Shown piece after piece: positions 58,118 to 64,000 of a stretch of DNA of 64,000 nucleotides. A program made the translations under genes and the position numbers. This stretch comes from Blepharisma stoltei (lineage: Eukaryota > Ciliophora > Heterotrichea > Heterotrichida > Blepharismidae): NCBI GenBank assembly GCA_914767885.1, contig CAJZBQ010000033.1, positions 124,001 to 188,000 of the forward strand, written 5' to 3'. Under the pieces are notes generated by a model. The model was not told the origin of the DNA and searched no databases. It saw nothing but the letters and a program-made list of their open reading frames with translations. The stretch's first letter is position 1; each line of letters begins with the position of its first letter.

Positions 58118-58188
58118 GTCGGTGTAGTTTAGTGGTAGAATCTTACGTTGTGGCCGTAAGTACCTGGGCTCGATTCCCAGCACCGACA
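58118..58188 (+). tRNA. tRNA-His (GTG)
   Basis: Acceptor stem GTCGGTG/CACCGAC, D arm with AGTGGT, anticodon stem TTACG/CGTAA with loop TTGTGGC (anticodon GTG), variable GTAC, T arm CTGGG-CTCGATT-CCCAG, discriminator A. No intron. CCA is not encoded. Confidence 0.95.
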
Positions 58189-58821
58189 TCTTTTATTGTC
58201 AATAATTTTGTCTATCTGAGCAATGATATAATTAATTGTTATTTTCTATAGATAAAGTGCTTCTTATTTTAATAATATTGAATTTTGTGAAAAAAATGAA
58301 TTAAAGCATATTTCAAAATAATAAATTCAAGGTAAACAATACAGATTTAAAATAAAGTATAAAATTAAAATAATAAAATTCTTATACCCAGGATATCTTT
58401 TGTGCTGAAAACATTGTAATATCTGTTTATATAAGAAATAATTTTATATCAAATTGAATAAATAGGCTCTATCTTACACTTTTCTAATCAATCATTATTT
58501 GGGTACTTAAATAACTTCATAATTTTTATCAAAAAATATTTGGTATGAGCAGTTTGGCCATTAAATAAGTGCAGTAATGATTAATCATTATTATGATCTT
58601 GCCAAATAAATTGGTATTTTAAGCAAAAGTTGTAAAAAACCATATAGCAATGCTACTGCTTTATTAACTCCTCAATATAGTATAAACTTCTAACTCCCTA
58701 TTTATAATCAAATTCTTACTTATTCATGGGAGGTTTCGCTTAAAATTCAAATAGTAAATTTATTTTGAATAGATGATGAAAATATTCTTAATATCAAGAT
58801 GATTTTCAATAATAAAAAGCC

Positions 58822-61522
58822 TCAATAACTAAATTTAGACCTATTCATATAAAATTTATATTTGAAAATTTTGTTCATACGCGCCCCACAAATAATTATG
58901 AATGCGCTAATTACGAAGGAAGTAAGTGTATTTTCTTGTTGGTTTCCAAATCCAACAATCGAATCACTAATGATCTTATGATCTTGATTTATTTTCTTCT
59001 CAGAATTGCTTATTTTCACCAAAATATTGCTATCCCTCCCATCATTTTCTTCTACTAATGAATCTTCTCCTCCTAGCAAATCAGTCAAAGTATCCTCATC
59101 ATAAATTCATTTATCTGATGAAGAAATTTTAGTCGTTTGAGTCCTATAGGTTATAGGTATTTTAGTCCTTTGGCTTGTATACTCAAAAGGTCTTATTTCT
59201 GGAAAATCCGTATTCGACAGCGCTCTCCAATCAATTGTAGCACTTCTATGCCTCAAAGGCTGTCTTTCAACTATATTCACTGGAGGCGCCGACGACAAAA
59301 TTGACCTTTTCCTTCTTTTCATCATTTTCACCCCATCATCATCTCCAGCGAAAACTGTAGTAGACCGTCTCGGTCCTTTATTATGATTACTAGACAGCAC
59401 ATGTGACCACAAGCTGAGATTTTTAAATTTGTCTGCTGAAAACTGCAGACTTGACACCATAATTCCTGTATCAGCCCTCAAGTAATGATGGTTTTTGGCT
59501 TCTTCTTCAGAGCTAGAGCTTGACGATGAGTCAGAAATTGACTCACTTGCTGACGCTTCTGAGTCCGGAGTTTTTGTATTCGGAATTAAATTAAGACTGT
59601 GTGCAATTGATTCAGAAAATTTAGCTGAGCGGATTTTATCGATTTCTCTGACTTCTTCATATATGTCAGGGAATTCTGACATAATTGAGCTAAAATCTTT
59701 TTTGGAAAGGACGAGGAAGCTTGATCTCATAGAAACTTCAATAGAAAAGAGCCGTAGGGAATTAGTGATGAGCTCGTGCTCACCAAAGTAAGAACCATCT
59801 ACCATGGTTCGGAATGCGACTCCATTAGAAGCTCGAAATAGGACCCTTCCTTTTTTTAAAAAATACATTTCGTCAGCAATTTCTCCTTCTCTATATAAAA
59901 ATTCTGACTTGTCGCAGGTCATGCTTTTAAGCCTTGGGACGATTGTGGAGAGGAATAAAGGGTCTCGCAATTTGAAAAAATAGATTTTACTGATAACTCG
60001 TCGATATAAATAAAGAGTGACTTCTGCTTTAAGTGATGAAGGGAGCTCGTGCAGCATGGTTTTTTCATTCATGTCGCCTGATAAATTTTCTTTAAAATTC
60101 TCTAGGATTGTACGCTTGATTTTCTTTTTCGTCTCATCAGGCAAGTTTATATCAGTTGCTATGATATTTTTCTATAAATATTAATAAAAAGTCAAAATAT
60201 TTAAAAAATAGATAATATTATTAAAAAGATATAAATCCTTTAAGCTATTAAGCCTGGAATCAATTAGTGCACGTCTTTTGTCGATTGATGCAAATTTTGA
60301 CATCCAATTACTAATTGTATATGAATAAAAACTGCCTCCAAAAGCCATCAAAAATATAGCAAAAATTTTTTCAATTTTTGTTAATGCGACAATATCCCCA
60401 TATCCAATAGTAGTAAGTGTTGCAAATACAAAATATATAGAAGCTATATATTTTGATAAGACACTTTGGCTTTGCATTGAGTATCTGTTAATTCATGAAT
60501 CATAATCTAAATACTGTAACCTTCCTAAAAGAAACCAAAAACACCCAATTGTGTGTACAACTATAAAATATGTTGCAAGGACCTTAAAAATACTGAAAAA
60601 CGAGCTTAAAATTTCCATTCATGATTTCTTTTTGGAAGCTTTAGTTTCTTTTAATCATATCTTATTAAATTTATAACGTTTACGTCTACTACAGGGTAGC
60701 CGTTTCCAGAGCTGCCACCATATTTTTCCGCGTGTTAGGCCATGACCTCTGGATTGATCCACTTCGTTGCGCCAAGGCACGGGCAAGTACAGCGTTCCGG
60801 CCTCGACGGGTAGTTTCTTTTAATCATCTACTAAAAAAATTCGCACTTTGGTAGGTTACTGAATATCGATATAATAAAAATAGCCTAAATAATTTTAAAT
60901 ACTTTAACAAATCGTATCAGGAGTCGTCTTTATCATTAACAACTCAGGCTCATAATTCTACAGGAGTAACTGCAATTATATCGAAAATAAATCAGCCTTT
61001 AATATACATAATAACTATATCTTTTCTATTCGTAATCATTTTGTAGCTGCTATTTACATGCACTGAATTTATCATAATTAGCATGTTCAAAAAGACCAAA
61101 AAATCAATAAAAATTTCAAGCTCCCAAGGGTCATTTCTTTGGAAACTCACTGTGAATGGCAAGCCTACAGCAGTTCAAATTAAAAACGGCCAAAGGATAT
61201 AAGCCCAAATTTTGCAAAAAATTGAATCTGGCTGGAAAAGGTAGCCGGAGCTTGGCTTGTGAAGAGTTTCTTGGACCATTGTACAATAAGTGGGCTGTGT
61301 CCCATAAAGATGAATATCTTTGCTTAGTCCATGCAGATGTGAAGCGGTTTTTACGATAGCTCGGAGACGGGATCATAATTGACTTGTTCTGTTTAGATGA
61401 TGCTTGTCTAATTTAATAGGAGATCCAACTGTTGAACCATAATAACCTTCTGTAGTCCCGACATTCATATATAGGCTTGTCATTGAAAGATCATTTTCCT
61501 TTTGGATATTGTTGTCTTCCAT
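58822..61522 (-). CDS. Voltage-gated-type K+ channel with cyclic-nucleotide-binding domain
   Basis: Removing IESs 60642-60810 and 60150-60212 leaves 822 residues. Six membrane segments: S1 FCKIWAYILWPFLIW, S2/S3 ELEIFIDFLVFLNMLIM and WFIFDIIAVTPVEL, S4 with spaced Arg/Lys (YLKLFRLFLLYRYS), S5 IFKVLATYFIVVHTIGCFWF, pore TLTTIGYGDIV (GYGD filter) and S6. A C-linker and cNMP-binding domain follow (LYREGEIADEMYFLKKG, FGEHELI), then a Ser-rich tail. This is the EAG/CNG-type plan that makes ciliate K+ conductances cAMP sensitive. The binding pocket reads FGEHELI rather than the usual FGE...R-T/S, so nucleotide binding is not certain. Many Trp codons are TGA. Confidence 0.9.
60150..60212 (-). other. 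Short TA-bounded IES (63 bp)
   Basis: TA at 60150-60151 and 60213-60214. Removal gives YLFNNIINLPDETKKKI in frame between S6 and the C-linker. Confidence 0.85.
60642..60810 (+). mobile_element. Retroposon-like insertion acting as an IES in the K+ channel (169 bp)
   Basis: TAGTTTCTTTTAATCAT is present at 60642-60658 and 60811-60827, a 17-bp duplication that itself begins with TA. The insert starts AACGTTTACGTCTACTACAGG, homologous to the start of the insert at 52,426, and seems 3'-truncated. Removal joins SRWLKETKASKKKSWME (S4-S5 linker) in frame. Confidence 0.85.
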
Positions 61523-62921
61523 GCATTATAAATACCTCAAAATTAAGAAAATAATTTAAAATATTATAAATCAGTTTTGGAATTCTTAAGAAATTATCTA
61601 ATTAGTTATTTATCAAATTTAAAGAATTCTCCTAATGATTACCTAATGGTTGATTTCAAAGTTTTTCAATTAGATTGTTCAGGTGATTAAGATGAGAATT
61701 TCTCTAATAATTAACTTATATAGCCCAGGAACCGATATATTGATCGGCTTGGGCTGGGGAATGCCTAGAAACTTCCCGAAAATGTTCCCCCAACCCAAGT
61801 TGACGAACCAACTTGGGGAGTTGACATATGCTTTATATCCGAGCCTATTTGCCAACTCCCGAGTTGGCTCGTCAACTTGGGTTGGAGAACCAACTCGGGA
61901 ACTTTCTAGGCATTCTTCCAGCCCAGGCCGATCTATATCAGTTTCTGGGCAATATAAAGCTAAAAGCTTTAAAATCACTTAATTAGATGATAAGTGACCT
62001 AATATTTCTCAAAGGGGCTTTTTTGCTGCTTTTTGTTTTAGAATTCCCCATTCCATGAGAAGAGAGGGTTGCTTCCCTAGCATAACTAGAGCAGAATTTG
62101 TAAAGATAAAACTAATATAAAATGTTAAGCTTCACTTAAATTTTGCATTAAAGTAACAATTAGACATTATTATAACGAAATTATACTCATATCTAACTGT
62201 TAAATAAAATTGGCAAATTGAACTAAATTTGGTATAGCACACCCCTCTTGGTTTGCTCACCATTAAGTACTCCCTCCCCATGTCACCCGCCTCCTGGCGG
62301 TCCTGAAAATTTTAATTTTAAAATATTATTTGACAAGTCCCCCTCAAATATTTTAACTTGTCAAATTAATATTTAGCATTTAAAATACTTGGGACCGTTA
62401 GGGAGTGTGTGGAATGAGGAGGGGGTGCTCAGGGCCGATCCAAAACTGGGTGTAAGCTATAATTAATAAAAATGTCCCTTTAAATAAAATAGAAAAATAC
62501 CAATATTTCAGAAATTTGAATATGTATTGAAAATAGGTTTAAATCTCATAATAATAGCGTAAAAACTTTTAGATTTTATGATTTAATACTGAAACCTTTA
62601 TTAATTACATGCACAGTATAAAATGATAGTTAGGGGTAGTCCTACAGCCAAGCTCAGTGAAAGAAGTCTATGACTTCTTGAGAGTTATGGCTTCAAGAGA
62701 AATGGCCCACACTGAGGCTGTTGTGGGCAGAGTGATCCAAAGGGACTTGGGACATGGACAGTTTAACGGTTAGACCAATCTTGCCTACCGTTATTCATAT
62801 CTGTCAATCCAAGCTAAGACCACACGAATCAGGACTTGAATAAGAGTATTCTTATTATCATTAATTACATGAACTAATCAACCCATGTTTTCCAAAATGA
62901 TTTCAGGATCAGAAGCTTAAC
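61523..62921. other. Gene-free stretch with foldback and GC-richer repeats
   Basis: 61,716-61,957 is a foldback element. 62,230-62,460 is a C/G-richer block with weak inverted similarity at its ends (CTCCCTCCCC... / ...GGAGGGGGTGC). 62,660-62,800 is another GC-rich block without frame. No coding region I can support. Confidence 0.55.
61716..61957. repeat. Foldback element, about 240 bp
   Basis: Long imperfect inverted arms: TATATAGCCCAGGAACCGAT...GGCTGGGGAATGCCTAGAAA at the left and CTTTCTAGGCATTCTTCCAGCC...TTTCTGGGCAATATA at the right, with shorter inverted words (ACCCAAGTTGACG) inside. The open frames on both strands are by-products of the symmetry. Confidence 0.8.
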
Positions 62922-63693
62922 TTAGTCTTTGAACTCATATCCTCGCTTAGACAAAAATATAGGATTTGCTGACTGCTGTATTGGTGTCGAAGGCATTGTT
63001 ACCGCAGCTGATTTTTCATCATAAACTTTAACCGGAGCTACTTTTTTTGCAACTATTTCTTTTTTTGAATTATATATAGGGGACTGACTTGGTGAGCAAG
63101 GCACAAACCTGAAAGCTCGTGTTCTATCCACAGAAATGTTTTTTGTTTTAGGCTTTTTTATGTAAGGAGAATTTGGTCCTGTATCTGCTGTTGAAGTGCA
63201 TACAGGCGTGCTCGAATTAAATTTTTTTGTTCGAGGTTTCATAGGCTTAATAGGAATTTCGTCTAATCCTAATTTTTCAAAATCATCTAAAAAACTTAGA
63301 ATCCCAGTATAAGTAGCATTTTTCTCTTTGTTGAAAGTCTCCCCATAGTAGTTATGGATAAGCGGAACATAAGGAATCGCCACCTTACTTGGTTTTGAAA
63401 CTGCTTCAGTCAGCTCAGGCGTGAAGGTCCTCAGAATTTTATTTTCGTCACTGCTTATCCTCGTTTCCGATTTTATTCTGGAATTTGCATCAAAAGTGAA
63501 ATTATTGATTTGTTTTTCTGTAAATTTCACGTCAATTTTTTCAGGCTGCTTAATTAAATTATCTGGGGATATACAAAATATCCCTTTGACTCTGGGAATC
63601 TTGTGAATTTTTTCGTCAACTGGAGTAATTCGTTTGGTTAAGCTTAGATCAGATGATGATGAATTTATTTCACTTTCGATTTTTGTGATCTTA
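62922..63693 (-). CDS. Unrecognised basic protein, 5' part beyond an IES and the window
   Basis: The frame is open upstream of the Met at 63530 to 63693 (SLTKRITPVDEKIHKIPRVKG), where an IES starts, so the gene continues past the window. At least 256 residues are visible: Ser/Thr/Pro/Lys rich, several TP/SP sites (FTPELTE, STPVCTS, CSPSQSPIY), no membrane segment. Likely a phosphorylated cytoskeletal or cell-cycle protein by composition only. Stop at 62922. Confidence 0.6.
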
Positions 63694-64000
63694 TTCCACT
63701 TCGTGAGCTGAAAAAAATTTTATTCGCTAATGGTGGGATTAAATTTTATAATAATTTTTTTTTTTTCAAAATTTAAAATAATCCAAATTTGCAAAAATTG
63801 GAAAGCAAATATTAATTTAATTTGTAAAATTTATGTTCTAACGCAATTTGTTTAAAATTAAACAGAATTACTAGAGAGTTCATGATATTAATTATCACTT
63901 ATATATCAATTTTTTTTTAAACAATTTTTTGTTCATTTGCAGAGGGTTGCGTTTTGGGCAAAAAATAGGAATTTTTTCAATGGTTTTGTTCGCTCGCAGA
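63692..64000 (+). mobile_element. MITE-type IES, truncated by the window end
   Basis: Starts at TTA (63691-63693) with CCACTTCGTGAGCTGAAAAA and an inverted TTCGCTAATGGTGGG. The shared core follows (GGAAAGCAAATATTAATTTA, ATTATCACTTATATATC), then TTTGGGCAAAAAATAGGAATTTT and TTCGCTCGCAGA at the last bases. The right boundary is outside. Confidence 0.85.

Noticed and set aside
61131-61376. ORFs on both strands near 61,150-61,370
   Set aside because: The region is the N-terminal and S1 part of the K+ channel once TGA is read as Trp; the plus-strand ORF is its shadow.
61679-61982. 99-codon ORFs on both strands at the same place
   Set aside because: They mirror each other across a foldback element, so they are a by-product of the palindrome.

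Overview
This window looks like germline (micronuclear) DNA of a heterotrich ciliate, most likely Blepharisma or a close relative. TGA is read as tryptophan inside many genes: at conserved Trp sites of a tubulin-tyrosine-ligase-like protein, and opposite TGG in a neighbouring paralogue. No gene I could close ends in TGA. Spliceosomal introns are exactly 15 nt with GT...AG ends (five seen). Genes are packed tightly but are broken by AT-rich or repeat-derived blocks that must be removed to restore the reading frame. Most of these blocks are bounded by TA, as expected of internal eliminated sequences (IESs). Removing the blocks I delimited restores reading frames whose lengths divide by three in nine of the interrupted genes.

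Layout. 1-5.6 kb: the 3' part of a thioredoxin reductase ending Gly-Cys-(TGA)-Gly with a SECIS-like hairpin behind it, a sperm-tail PG-rich protein, an amidotransferase-like protein and a TTLL enzyme. 6-10.3 kb: a secreted, permuted NlpC/P60-like protein and a small surface protein, both cut by large IESs. 10.4-12.6 kb: two folate-receptor-like secreted proteins and a decayed third copy. 12.7-22.6 kb: tRNA isopentenyltransferase, two chagasin-type protease inhibitors, a guanylate-binding-protein-like GTPase, a USP7/47-type deubiquitinase, a Frizzled-CRD-like secreted protein and a small lipidated protein. 24.4-50.2 kb: four same-direction paralogues of a periplasmic-binding-fold plus multi-pass receptor, with an MPN-domain gene and an unrecognised gene between copies A and B. 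50.5-64 kb: radial spoke protein 3, three small cytoskeletal-looking or unknown genes, tRNA-His, a cyclic-nucleotide-binding K+ channel and part of another unknown gene.

The eliminated DNA falls into three classes. Short AT-rich IESs are about 57-85 bp. A MITE family has a hairpin at one end and two direct copies of its terminal repeat at the other, with a three-base TNA target duplication. GC-richer, retroposon-like insertions carry roughly 10-19 bp target duplications; in most of them a TA in or beside the duplication can serve as the excision boundary.

The two signals most worth following are the apparent dual use of UGA (Trp in the genome, Sec in thioredoxin reductase) and IESs whose boundaries are TCA or TGA rather than TA. 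Functional themes are cilia (TTLL, RSP3, PG-rich proteins), surface sensing (receptors, Cys-rich secreted proteins) and redox/tRNA housekeeping.
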